Part shown: in pieces, positions 46,205 to 57,362 of the stretch
Numbering within the stretch: the stretch's first letter is position 1
Layout of the letters: the number at the start of each line of letters is the position of its first letter
Origin: Cymbidium sinense
Taxonomy: Eukaryota; Streptophyta; Magnoliopsida; Asparagales; Orchidaceae
NCBI GenBank assembly: GCA_021442155.1
Contig: CM038215.1
Coordinates: 2,070,976 to 2,134,975, forward strand
Length of the DNA stretch: 64,000 bases
Direction of reading: 5' to 3'
Position numbers and translations under genes: made by a program
The notes under the pieces: generated by a model
The model's input: the letters and a program-made list of their open reading frames with translations, nothing else
What the model was told of the DNA's origin: nothing
Database searches by the model: none

Positions 46205-47990
46205 GCCCAAAGGCTATCATTACTTTAAAATTCCACCAGAGCTTATGAGAGAAGGCAATGATAGATTCATGAATAGGCTTCCAACCAAGAGCACCTTCTC
46301 CCAAATGGCCACAACATTTATGCCAAGCTGTCCAATGCATTCTTTTGGTAGAATTATTGGAGCCTCAAAAAAATTTGTTAAGCAAACGATCAATTCTGAT
46401 AAGTGTAGCATTACTGGGGATAATAGTTTGAATCAAATAAAGAGGCATTGAGTTAAGACTACTTTTAAGAATAGTAAGCCTACCACCAAAGGAAAGTAAA
46501 TGGAATTCCCAAACAAAAATTTTATTTGAAATATTTTGAATTAACTCATCAAAGAAATGGGAATGTTTTAGGCCTTTAAAGAGCGGAGCACCCAAGTACT
46601 TATGTAGTAAGTGTTGATGTTTATAATTAATGATATGTTAGATTTGATTAATTTTATTGTTGGAGATACTAGAAGAAGTGATAAAAAAAGCTTTTTATTA
46701 TCATTGATCACTTTCTCTACCAAATTTATTTAAAAAAAGACTTGAGATGCTTGATGTCATGAATAGAAGCATTGCAAAAAATAATGAAATCATATGCAAA
46801 ACTTAAATGGGAAACAGGAAGACCACCAAGAGTTTTATAGTACATACTAGGATTGTTTAAGAATAAATCAATGATGCTCCTAGATAAGTACTCAACAATA
46901 ATAATAAATAAAGCAAGAGATAAAAGATCCCCTTATCATAATCCATGGGAAGATAGAAAGAAACCCAAGGCTTCCCCATTAGGCAAAATCAAAAACCAGG
47001 CATTATTAATACAATTTTTAAAAGAAAATAAATTTATCAGAAAACAAAATAAGTTCATAATATGGAAAAGGAAATCCCAAGATATGTTATTAAAGACTTT
47101 GGCAATATCTAATTTTAAAAAAAAAATTGCCACCTCTAGTCTTGGCATCAAGATCATGAATTAATTCTTAGGCAAGTAAAATATTATCAGAAATGGATCT
47201 ATCTCTAACAAAACCAATTTGGTTGAGAGAGATAATTTTATTAAGTAAAGGACTAAGTTAGTTGGTAAGAATTTTGCAAATCAGCTTATTGAAGAATGTG
47301 CAATGACTAATAGGTCTAACATCATTTCAATAGCCTAAAATCTTTCTTAAGTACGAGAATAATAGAAGTACTAGAAAAATATCTAGGAAAATTACCATTA
47401 AAAAAATCAATCACAGCCTCAATCAAATCATTTTTAATGATAAACCAATATTTTTGAAAACATTGAGTAGTCAAACCCTCTAGAATAGCAACAAAATCTA
47501 TGTTCATGCTATTCAGAACTTTGAAAATTTCATCTTCATTAAGCACAATGGTAAGCAAATCATTAGCATCATTAGTAATAATAGAAGGAATCAACTATGA
47601 TTGATAAATAGCTTCATAAGAGCAATTCTTATTAAGCATATTTCTAAAGTAATTAAAAACTAATTCCTTAATATCATTATTCTCCATAATCCAATCTCTG
47701 TTATCATTTTTAATTTTTTGAATATTTTTTAAAGCTCTCTTTTTATTAATCAAAGCATGGAAATACCTAGTATTCCTGTCACCATCCGCAATATGTTTAC
47801 TAGCATCTTTTTGGCACCAATAAGTCTCTTCCATATTTTGGAGGTTAATAAGTTTATCTTTCGCCTCAATTAAGTCTGTAATCTTAGAAGGATCAGACAT
47901 AATAGAGACTTCAAGATCACAAACCAATTTTTCCATATCTTTAATAGTAGCTAAAAGGTATTTAAAATAAGGCTTGTTCCACCAGCCCAA
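46205..47990 (-). pseudogene. LINE reverse transcriptase (catalytic Asp lost)
   Basis: Target-primed reverse transcriptase. The linker before the RT domain reads DGDRNTRYFHALINKK (47990-47595). The RT begins at 47594 (LNEDEIFKVLNSMN, then DFFNGNFPRYFSSTSI), continues with QIGFVRDRSISDNILLA around 47220-47170 after frame changes, and ends with LLSFGGRLTILKSSLNSMPL (46595-46365). The active-site motif, normally FADD, reads FAYD near 46790: the first catalytic Asp codon is TAT. Many stops lie between 47170 and 46650. It is inactive as it stands. Confidence 0.88.
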
Positions 47991-48129
47991 ATTTTGTTTA
48001 AGTCATTTAAGTTTAAACCAAAGTCTATTCATCCCTAATAGAATTATCATGATGTAAAGGAGCTTTCCAATTATTAGCCACTACATTAAAAAATCAATAT
48101 GCTGAATCCACATATTTTGAAATCTAAAA

Positions 48130-48860
48130 GGAGAGGGATTTTTTGTCTATTAGAATTATCTTTAGTAGAAACTAGAAGAGGAGCATGATCTGACAAGGTT
48201 CTGCTTAAATGGTCAATAGAAGTAATAGGCCATTGAGTAATCCAATGATTATTAAAAAGAATCTAGTCCAACCTTTGCCAAAGTCTAGAGTTTTGCCAAG
48301 TATAATTAGAGCCCTTAAAGCCAATATAAATCAAATTAAAATCAAGGATCATATTGGAGAAATCTTTCATTGAATGAATACTAAGAGAGCAACCACCACT
48401 TCATTCAGAAGAGAATAAAATGGTGTTGAAATCACCACCAACAAACCAAGGTTTGTTGACAGAGGTATCAAAATTCTATAAATTATTCCAAAGAAAATTT
48501 CTACCAGATCTATAATAAGATGCATAAACAAAAGAGCCCAAAACACAATAATCACCATAAGAGATTTGAGCATTGACAACTTGATAAAATTCATCAAGAA
48601 TGAAGACCTCAATGAAATTATTCCAAAAACACCAAATCTTTTTACTAACATTAGAGAAAAATTTATTGAAATTGATCATTCTAGCAACATGGTTAATTTT
48701 ATTAGCATGACTAAGAGGATCCAGAACAATAAAAAGAGAAATATTATGAATGCGATAAAGATTTCTAATATGATTAAGAATAGTGAGGGTATCGATCCCT
48801 CTAACATTCCAAACAAGAAAATTAAACATAAAGAAAATAAAAAGGGTGGTTAAGCAAAGG
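48130..48860 (-). pseudogene. LINE AP-like endonuclease
   Basis: Nicks the target DNA to prime reverse transcription. It begins NFLVWNVRGIDTLTILNHIR (near 48830), the usual plant LINE start. The position normally holding catalytic Glu reads IVLDP, so Glu may have become Asp. Further on come PWFVGGDFNTILFSS (about 48460-48415, after a frame change) and the C-terminal SDHAPLL (about 48195), both standard AP-endonuclease motifs. At least two frameshifts separate the parts. Confidence 0.85.
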
Positions 48861-49569
48861 TTAATTAAGAGAGAAGTGAGAGATCGCAGTAGATCTAGTT
48901 TTTTTGGACAATTTGGGAAAATTTTTAACATTTTTTTTTTTTTAGCATGATAAATATGGAAGCCATTTTATTTTTCCCCTAAATTCATCATCCAAGTAAG
49001 ATTTAGTAACATAGGTCATAGATTTAAGATAAATCCAAGTGTTTGGAGGGCAATTTACCTTCTTCCAAATCCATATTTTTTTGAAAAGTAGGATTAACAT
49101 GAATATCAAGATTATAAATGAGAGATGGTGATGATTTAGAACCATTTAAAGCACAAGTAGTAAAATCTAGATAAAAATGATTTCAGCATGTTCGACATCA
49201 TTTAAATCATCATTAAAGCTTCATTTTCATCGATCAAAGATGGCACAGATGCAAGAATAGAATCAGAGGAAATAGAATCATCTTCTACTAACCTAGAGAA
49301 TTTATTATTCTCCGCATTAAAATATTCAAATTCAAAAAATGAATAAGAGGTAAATCATCCTTCCCATTTTGAATATCGGTCGAATCCCTACCAACATTAG
49401 AAGCTGAAACATGTTCAATTGGATTAACCCTGATATCCAAGGAATCAACCTCAATAACAACCTTCATACCATCCTTAGGATCTGAGGCTTATTTCTAAAC
49501 ACAAGTAGGAATCTGCATATGGGAAGAGACAGCATTTTCCTTAAGAGGAATTCATTTTTTAAGTGGGGA

Positions 49570-49960
49570 TGGAGAATAAAACATTTTGAATTATCATGAC
49601 CATGTATTTTACAGTGGGAATAAAAAATTAAAAGGGTCTCCAATTCATCCTTTTATGAATACAAGTATTTTTTAGAGCCAATCCATACTTCCTTAGGGTA
49701 TTTTTTTAGTTATGTCTAATTCCATGAGGATCCGAGCCATAGAAGGGTGAGATCACTCAGCGGTCACTTGGTCAAGTTACAAAGGCTGACCAAATAAAGC
49801 CCAACAACAAAAAGCACATGATGGGTAACAAAATGAATGCACATATTAAGAAGAGATTACCACACAAGGACAATAGGAGATTCCTCTTTAATGTTGAAAA
49901 GGGGTGACCAATTCAGCAAACGCATTTGACAATTAAGGACAAAATAAGAATGATGCAGAA
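49570..49960 (-). pseudogene. LINE ORF1 end: DUF4283-like region and zinc knuckle
   Basis: RNA-binding ORF1 protein, truncated at its start. The minus strand reads MRLLNWSPLFNIKEESPIVL (about 49925-49865), the second half of the DUF4283 domain, then stops, then a zinc knuckle in which the usual first Cys is replaced (FYSHCKIHGHDNSKC, about 49645-49600). Three of four zinc ligands remain. The stretch from 49570 to 48940 holds the degraded rest of ORF1 and the ORF1-ORF2 spacer, with no frame I can assign. Confidence 0.75.
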
Positions 49961-49983
49961 AAAACACATGAATAATCCAGGTC

Positions 49984-51079
49984 ATTTTAGGTTTAGGTTT
50001 AGTTTTTATTTTCTTTTTTAGGTTTAGGTTTTAGAATTGTATTTTAGGTTTATTTTTAGGTTTTATTTTTTAATTTTGGTTTAGGTTTATTTTTGGTTTA
50101 TTTTATTTTATTTAGTTTAGCATTTTAGTTTAGTTTATTTTAGGTTTAGGTTTTTCTTATTTTAGTTTAGGTTTAGTTTTATTTTATTTATTTTAGGTTA
50201 AGGTTTTTATTTTTTTAGTTTAGGGTTTAGGTTTTATTTTTTATTTATTTTTAGGTTTTATTTTTATGTTTATTTTTTTAGTTTAGGTTTTTATTTAGAT
50301 TTTATTTTATTCGTATTTTAGGTTTAGTTTATATTTTATCTAGGTTTTTATTTCTTTAGTTTAGTTTAGGTTTAAATTACTTTATTTTTGTTTAGTTTTT
50401 ATTTTTTATTTTATTTTCTTTTTAAGTTTAGGTTTAGGTATAGATTCTAGTTTATGTTTTTATTTTATTCTATTTTTTTCATTTTATTTTTGTTTAGGTT
50501 CTTTATTTATTTTATTTTTAGGTTTAGTTTAGCTTAGGTTTAGGTTTTTAGCTTTTTAAGGTTTAGGGTTTACGGTTTAGGTTTTAGGTTTATAATTTAC
50601 GTTAATTTTCAAGTTTTATTTTTATAGTTTAGGTTTAGGTTTATTTTTAGATTATAATATTTTATTTAGTTTATGGTTTAGGTTTAATTTATTTTAGGTT
50701 TAGGATTATGTTTTATTTATTTTAGTTTAGTTTATTTTAGTTTATATTTAGATTTATTTTATTTTACTTTATTTTTTAATTTAGGTTTAGTTTTTATTTT
50801 TAGTTTAGGGTTTTGGTTTTATTATTTATTTATTTTTAGGTTTTATTTTTAGGTTTATTTTTTAGGTTTAGGTTTTTATTTTATTTTATTTTAGGTTTAT
50901 TTTATTTAGTTAAAGATATTTAGGTTTATTCTTTTTAGTTTAGGTTTTATTTATTTTATTTTAGTTTATTTTATTTTATTTAGGTTTAGTAGGTTTAGTT
51001 TAGGTTTTATTTTATTTTATTTTTATTTTATTTAGGTTTATGTTTATTTATTTAATTTATTTTAGGATATTACTTTGTT
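49984..51079 (+). repeat. T-rich satellite modules right of LINE
   Basis: Picks up in the middle of a T-rich module, continues to about 50540, has a short TTTAGGG patch, then a second partial module to about 51070. The module part missing at the left is not found directly left of the LINE, so the insertion site may have been rearranged. No coding sequence. Confidence 0.85.
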
Positions 51080-51961
51080 TAAGAGGTTATGGTATTTAGG
51101 GTTTCATCTAAGGCCCAAGGCCCAGGGTTTTGGGTAGGTGGTTAGGTCAGTTTTGGGGGTAGGAGGTTGTAAGATTTTAGTGTTTAAAGTGGCAGTGCCT
51201 TAGGTCAGGTCAGTTTGTGAGTTTTGGAGACCCATTTTAGGTTTAGGTTTATTTAAGGTAGATTTAGGTTTAGGTCAGGGTTTATAGTTTAGGCCCAGGT
51301 GGTTAGTTTAGGGTTTTAGGTTTGGGTTTAGCCCACATTTAGTTTTAGTTTTGGGAGTTTTTTCATGTTAGGTCATTAGTGGTGGGTTTAGTTTTAGTTT
51401 ATTTAAGGTATTTTCAACGCTCAGGGTCAATAGGATTTGGGTAGGTCAGTTTGGTTTTGGTTTTTTCAGGTTTAGGAGTATTAGTTTTGGGGTTGGGTTT
51501 AGTTTTAGGGTTTAGTTTTGGTTAGGGAAGTGTCAGGGCCAGGTTTAGGTTGGTTCAGCCTATTTCTTGTGGTTTAGTGCCAGTCCGGCCCAGGATTTGT
51601 CAGGTTTGTGGTATTAGTTCAGGTCAGGTCAGGGTTTGGGGTGGGTTTAGGGTTTGGTTTTATTTTTTAATGTTTGGGTTTGTGGTTTAAGGTCAGGTTA
51701 CTGCCAGTTCATTTAAGGTGTTTAGTTAGGCTTAGGTTTATTTTAGTTGATTTTAGGATCAGGTTTTAGGATTGGGTTTAGGGTTTACAAGGTCAGATTA
51801 AGTTTTAATGTTTGTGGTTATGTTAGGTTTAGTTATAGTTAGTTAGGGTTTGGTTAAGTTTCGTGATTTTAGTGTTATGGTTTAGGATTTGGGTAGGGTT
51901 TAGGATTTAGGTGGGATTTGGTTTAGGATTTATGGTTTAGGATTAAGGTGGTTTAGGATTT
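51080..51961 (+). repeat. G/C-richer island with GTCAGG words
   Basis: About 880 bp in which TTTAGGG is mixed with GGTCAGG, CAGGGTC, GGCCCAG and GTTAGG words. It precedes a tag-like sequence (about 51964) in the place where other units have a TTTAGGG array and retrocopy. No retrocopy or coding sequence seen. Confidence 0.7.
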
Positions 51962-53030
51962 TTTAAATAAACAAAAACAGTAATCGATAAGATTAGTTTT
52001 ATATTTTATTTTAATTTTATTTTATTTAGGTCATTTTTTATTTCATTTATTTTATTTATTTATTTTACTCTATTTATTTTAGTTTATTTTTATGTTTAGG
52101 TTTAGTTTATTTTATTTTTTAGTTTAGTTTTATTTTTTATTTCTTTTTAGGTTTAGATTTTAATTTTTATTTTTAGGTTTAAATTTAGGTTTTTATTTTA
52201 TATTTTTAAGTTTAGGTTTTAGGTTTTTATTTTAAGTTTATGTTTTGGTTTTATTTTGTAATTTAGGTTTACCTTTATTTTTAGTTTATTTTTTTATTTA
52301 GTTTAAGATTTAGGTTTAGTTTATTTTAGGTTTAGGTTTTATTTATTTTAGTTTAGTTTAATTTTGTTTAGGTCTAGTTTCTTTTATTTTATTTATTTTA
52401 AGTTTAGGTTTTTTTAGTTTAAAGTTTATGTTTTATTTTTTATTTATTTTTAGGATTTATTTTTTGGTTTATATTTTAGTTTTTGATTTTTATTTAGTTT
52501 TTATTTTATTTTATTTTATTTTAGGCTTATTTTATTTTTATTTTTTGTTTAGTTTTTATTTTGTTTAGGTTTATTTAATTTTTTAATTTTTGTATAGGTT
52601 TTTATTTATTTTATTTTAATTTAGTTTTTAATTTTTTATTTTATTTTAGGTTTAGATTTAGGTTTAGTTTTAGGTTTTTGTTTAGGTTTTTATTTTTTAT
52701 TATATTTAAGTTTAGGTTTTTTTATTTTTAGGTTTTTAAGTTTTTAGGGTTTAGGGATTATGGTTTATGGTTTAGGGTTTAGGGTTGGGGTTCAGGGTTT
52801 TGGGTTTTGGGTTATAAGTTTTAGGGTTTAGGGTTTAAGGTTTAGGATTTAGGGTTTAGGATTTTAGGGCTCGTGGTTTAGGGTTTAAGATTTAGGGTTA
52901 GTTTTAGTGTTTAAGGATTAGGGTTGGGGTTTATTTATTTATTTTTTTATTTTTTATTTTAGGTTTTAGGGTTTAGGGTTTAGGTTTTAGGTTAAGGGTT
53001 CAGGTTTTAGTTTAGGGTTCATGGTTTTTG
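51962..53030 (+). repeat. Satellite: tag, T-rich module, TTTAGGG array
   Basis: Altered tag (AAAAACAGTAATCGATAAG), T-rich module to about 52740, then TTTAGGG array up to the poly-T of retrocopy 10. No coding sequence. Confidence 0.88.
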
Positions 53031-53511
53031 GTTTTTTTTTAACAGAGAACAAATTTAGATTTAACATTTCTTCTTTTTGATTTCATCAACCAAGTAACAC
53101 ACCAAGTTTTTTATGACACAAGCAACGACATAGATAAAAAATGATCATGCATAGAGCAAACCAAAACCCTAGATAACTAGAAATGTCTTTACTTTAAAGA
53201 CAGTTCCATAAGCAATAGATCGACCATTCTTCAATTTCTCCAGTTCCCATCAGAACCACCCCGGCCTTTCGAGGAGCGGGATCCACCATCATATCCCTGA
53301 TCTCTCCCTCTGCCACCACCATGGCTGTAACCCTTGTCGCTTCTCCCACCTCCATAACCACCACTGCTCCGACCACCACATCCATATCCATCAGCACCTC
53401 CAGATACCCCACCACCTAATAACCACCGCCTTTGCCTTCGCCTCCACCGCCAGATCTAGACTGAGCCTGGTTGATGGTGATGTTCCTACCATTACGGTTC
53501 TACCCATTCTT
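53031..53511 (-). pseudogene. GR-RBP retrocopy 10
   Basis: The minus strand reads the RRM end with a TAG in place of Gln (NG, stop, NRNGRNITINQAQSRSGG), then glycine-rich GEGKGGGY and a TAG created by a small deletion. The tail resumes in another frame and ends GGSDGNWRN with a TGA. 3' UTR and poly-T (about 53031-53040 on +) are clear. The junction CCCATTCTTAGGG is the shared breakpoint in its best form. The out-of-register frame 53194-53415 is a shadow. Confidence 0.86.
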
Positions 53512-55082
53512 AGGGTTTAGGTTTAGGTTTAGGTTTATTAGGTTTTAGGGTTTAGGTTCATTTTTTTTAATTTATTTAGTTAGTTTAAGTATTGGTTTAG
53601 GGTTTTATTTAGGTTTAGTTGGGGGGTTTATGGTTTAGTTTTAGGGTGGGTTGGGTTTGGATTTATTGAGTTTAGGTTTAGAGGTTAGGTTAGGGAGTTT
53701 AGTGGTTTAGGGTTTGTGGATTTATGGTCTAATTTATGGTTTAGCTTTATGGTTTAGGGTTTAGGGTTTAGGGTTTAGGGTGTGGTTTTGGAGTTTAGGG
53801 TTTTAGGGTTTGTGGTTTAAGGTTTAGGTTTAGGGTTAAGGTTGGGTTTAGGTTTTAGGGTTGGGTTTAGTTTTAGGGAGTTTAGGGTTTAGAGTTAGCC
53901 ATGGTTAGTTTTAGGGTTTAGGGTTTAGGGTTAGGGATATTTTATTTTTTTGGTTTTTTTTTTAAATTAAGTTAACCGGTAGGTTTAGGTTTATTTAGTT
54001 TATTTTTTATTTCTTTTATTTTATTTTATTTTTTGATTTAGGTTTATTTTTATTTTTATTTAGTTTAATTTATTTATTTTAATTTAGGTTTTTTATTTCA
54101 ATTTATTTTTTAGGTTTAGGTTTTGGTTTAGGTTTATTTTTGAGTTTAGTTTTATTTTTATTTTATTTTTTAGGTTTAGGTTTTATTTTTTATTTTTAGG
54201 TTTAGGTTTAGGTTTTTATTTAATTTTTTTTAGGTTTAAGTTTATGTTTTGATTTTAGGTTTATTTTTATATTTTATTTTTTAGTTTAGTTTAGATTTAT
54301 TTTTAGTTTATTTTATTTTATTTAATTTATATTTAGGTTTAGGTTTAGTTTATTATAGGTTTAGGTTTACATTTTATTTATTTTAGTTTAGTTTATTTTA
54401 CTTTAGGTTCAGTTTATTTTGTTTTCATTTTAAGTTTAGGTTTTTTTTTAGTTTAGTGTTTAGGTTTTAATTTTTATTTAGTTTTAGGTTTATTGCTTAT
54501 GTTTAGGTTTTATTTATTTTAGTTTATGTTATTTTAATTTAGGTTTAGGTTTAGGTTTATTTTTATTTTAGGTTTAGGGTTTTTTTTAGTTTAGGGTTTT
54601 GGTTTTAATTTTTATTTATTTTTAGGTTTATTGTTTAGGTTTAGGTTTTAGTTTTTATTTAGTTTTCATTTTATTATATTGTAGGTTTATTTTATTTTTA
54701 TTTTATTTAGATTTTTTTTAGTTTAGTTTAGGTTTTTATTTATTTTATTTTAGTTTTGTTTTTTTTTCTTTTTAGGTATAGGTTTTAGTTTATGTTTTCA
54801 TTTTATTTTTTTATTTAATTTTTGTTTAGATTTTTTTATTTATTTTATTTTTAGGTTTTGTTTAATTTAGGTTTTGGTTTTTAGCTTTTTAGGGTTTTGG
54901 GTTTTGGGTTTTTTTGGGTTTTGGGTTTTGGGTTAATGGTTTAGGGTTTCAGTCTTAGAATTTAGGGTTTAGGGTTTAGGGTTTAGGGTTTAGGTTTTAG
55001 GGTTTAGGGTTTAAGTTTTAGAGTTTTGGGTTTAGGGTTTAGGTTTTAGTTTTAGGGTTCAGTTTTAGTTTGCAGTTTAGGG
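53512..55082 (+). repeat. Satellite unit between retrocopies 10 and 11
   Basis: Post-retrocopy stretch, TTTAGGG with G-rich variants, the best-kept tag (AAATTAAGTTAACCGGTAGG at 53963), a T-rich module of about 900 bp that includes a partial internal duplication (about 54440-54640), then TTTAGGG. No coding sequence. Confidence 0.9.
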
Positions 55083-55575
55083 TTTTCTTAACAGAGAACA
55101 AATTCAAATTCAACATTTCTTCTTTTCGATTTCATCAACCAAGTAACACGCGAGGTTTTCTAAGACCCAAGCGATGACATAAATCAAAAATGAGCACGAA
55201 TAGAGCAGATGAAAAACCTTAGATAACTAGAACTATCTCTATTATAAATACACAGTTCCATAAGCAATATATCAATCTACCGTTCTTTAATTTCTTCAGT
55301 TCCCATCAAAACCACTCCGACCTCTCGAGTAGCGGGATCCACCATCATATCCCTGATCTCTCCCTCTTCCACCACCACGGCTTTATACTTCATCGCTCCA
55401 CCCGCCTCGATAACCACCACGACTCATATCGACCACCACCTCCATATCGACCAGCACCTCCAGATCCCCAACCACCACTGCGATAATCGTCGCCTCCGCT
55501 TTCGCCTCCACCGCTAGATCTAAAATAAGCCTGGTTGATGGTGATTTTCCTGCCATCAAGGTTCTACAAATTCTT
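55083..55575 (-). pseudogene. GR-RBP retrocopy 11
   Basis: The minus strand reads NLDGRKITINQAYFRSSGGG after an in-frame TAG, then a glycine-rich stretch (GGWGSGGAGRYGGGGRYES) and a frameshift; the Trp of the usual NWRN ending is a TGA. 3' UTR is recognisable, with poly-T reduced to a short run (about 55083-55088). The 5' junction is AAATTCTTAGGG. It is the last retrocopy before the gypsy element and lies about 2.05 kb from retrocopy 10. Confidence 0.84.
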
Positions 55576-57362
55576 AGGGTTTAGGTTTAGGGTTTAGGGT
55601 TTAGGGTTTTAGGTTTAGGGTTTTAGGGTTTAATCTTTTAGGGTTTAGGGTTTAAGGTTTAGGGTTTAGGGTTTAGTTTTTTTTAGGTTTAGGGTTTATG
55701 ATTTAGGGTTTATCATTTTCTTAAAATTAATTAAATCGATAAGTTTAGGTTTATTTAGTTTATTTTTTGTTTATTTTAGTTTATTTTGTTTTTTATTTTT
55801 ATTTAGGTTTGCTTTTTCTTATTTAGTTTAGTCTATTTATTTTAGGCTTATTTAGTTTAGTTTAGGTTTTTATTTTAGTTTATTTTTTATGTTTAAGTTT
55901 AGGTTTAGGTTTAGGTTTATTTTTTAGTTGAGTTTTATTATTATTTTATTTTTTAGGTTTTGGTTTAGGTATTTATTATATTTTTTTAGGTTTAGGTTTA
56001 GGTTTTAAGTTTTTATTTTGGGTTTATTTTTAAGTCTAGGTTTAGGTTTATTTTAAGTTTATTTTATTTTCTTTAGTTTAAGTTTAGGTTTAGGTTTAGT
56101 TTATTTTAGGATTAAGTTTAGGTTTTATTTATTTTAGTTTAGTTTATTTTCATTTAGGTTTAGGATTATTTTATTTTATTTATTTTTTTTAGGTTTTTTT
56201 AAATTTAGGGTTTTTAGGTTTTATTTTAAGGTTTACTTTTTAGGTTTAGGCTTTTATTTAGGTTTTATTTAGTTATTATTTTATTTTATTTTAGGTTTAT
56301 TTTATTTTTATTTTACGTTAGTTTTATTTATTTAAGTTTTATTCTTAGGTCCATATTTATTTAGATTTAGGTTTAGTTTGGTTTTATTTTATTTTATTTA
56401 AGTTTAGGTTTTATTTATTTTATTTTTAGGTTATTTAGTTCGGGAGGTTTAAGTTTGGGTTTAGGATTTAGTTTTTGGTTGGGGTTTTGTTTAGGTTTAG
56501 GGTAGGTTTATGGCTCAGGGTATAGGATCTGTGGCTCAGCTTTAGGGCTGGTTCTTGGTAAAAGCCTAGGGTTCAGCCATTTAGCTTAGGGCCAGTTTAT
56601 GATTTGGGATTTAAGGTGTTTAGGGTTTAGGGTTTAGGATTAATCAGGGTCAGTGGTAGGTTTAGGGTATGGTTTAGTTTAGGGTTTAGGGTCAGGTTGG
56701 GTAGGGTTTTAGTTAGTCAGTTTAGGGTTTGTGGTTGGGTGTGGGAGGTCAGGAGAGAGTGGTCTGGGGTCAGCTTGTGGTGGATCATTATATTAGAGTT
56801 TGGGGTCTGGGTAGGATTTATGGTGGGTTGGTAGGGTAGATTTATCAAGCAAACCCGATAGAGTTTATTTAGTTTAGTTTGTTTATTTTAGTTTAATTTA
56901 TTTTATTTTATTTTATTTTTTTTTATTTTTAGTTTAGTTTATTTATTTTAGTATAGGTTTTTATTTTAGTTTATTTTTTAGGTTTAGGTTTAGGTTTATG
57001 TTTATTTTTTAGTTTAGTTTAATTTTTATTTTATTTTTTAGGTTTAGGTTTTATTTTTTATTTTAGGTTTTAGGTTTTATTTTTTTAGGTTTATTTTTAG
57101 GTTTTTTCTAGTTTAGGTTTAGGGTTATTTTTAGTTTATTTTATATTATTTAGTTTATGGTTTTGGTTTAGTTTATTTTAGGTTTAGGTTTTATTTATTT
57201 TAGTTTCGTTTATTTTAGTTTAGGTATATGTTTATTTTATTTTGTTTATTTTAGGTTTAGTTTTTTTTTTTGGTTTAGGGTTTAGATTTTATTTTTTATT
57301 TATTTTTAGGTTCATTTTTTAGGTTTAGATTTTTATTTTATTTTTATTTTATTTAGGGTTTT
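55576..57362 (+). repeat. Last satellite stretch, with a G/C-richer island
   Basis: TTTAGGG array, a tag at 55722, T-rich module to about 56410, a G/C-richer island (about 56430-56835) with GTCAGG and GGTCAGG words, a weak tag (about 56841), and a second module that stops abruptly at about 57362 where gypsy gag begins. No coding sequence. Confidence 0.88.

Larger units (their letters stand above)
42789..49983 (-). mobile_element. LINE copy C, L1-type, nearly full length, 5'-truncated
   Basis: About 7.2 kb non-LTR retrotransposon on the minus strand. In its own 5' to 3' order it has the end of ORF1 (DUF4283-like region and zinc knuckle, 49960-49570), AP-type endonuclease (48860-48130), reverse transcriptase (47990-46360), zf-RVT region (46200-45740), RNase H (45349-44741), and a long T/G-rich 3' UTR (44740-42789). 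This is the usual layout of plant L1-type LINEs that carry an RNase H. The 5' end is truncated inside ORF1 and meets the middle of a T-rich satellite module. The 3' end meets a poly-G run and TTTAGGG array. Stops and frameshifts occur throughout. Confidence 0.9.

Noticed and set aside
46853..47164. + strand frame antisense to LINE RT (also 45104-45415, 46245-46451, 48566-48853)
   Set aside because: The minus strand carries recognisable RT, RNase H and endonuclease motifs here.
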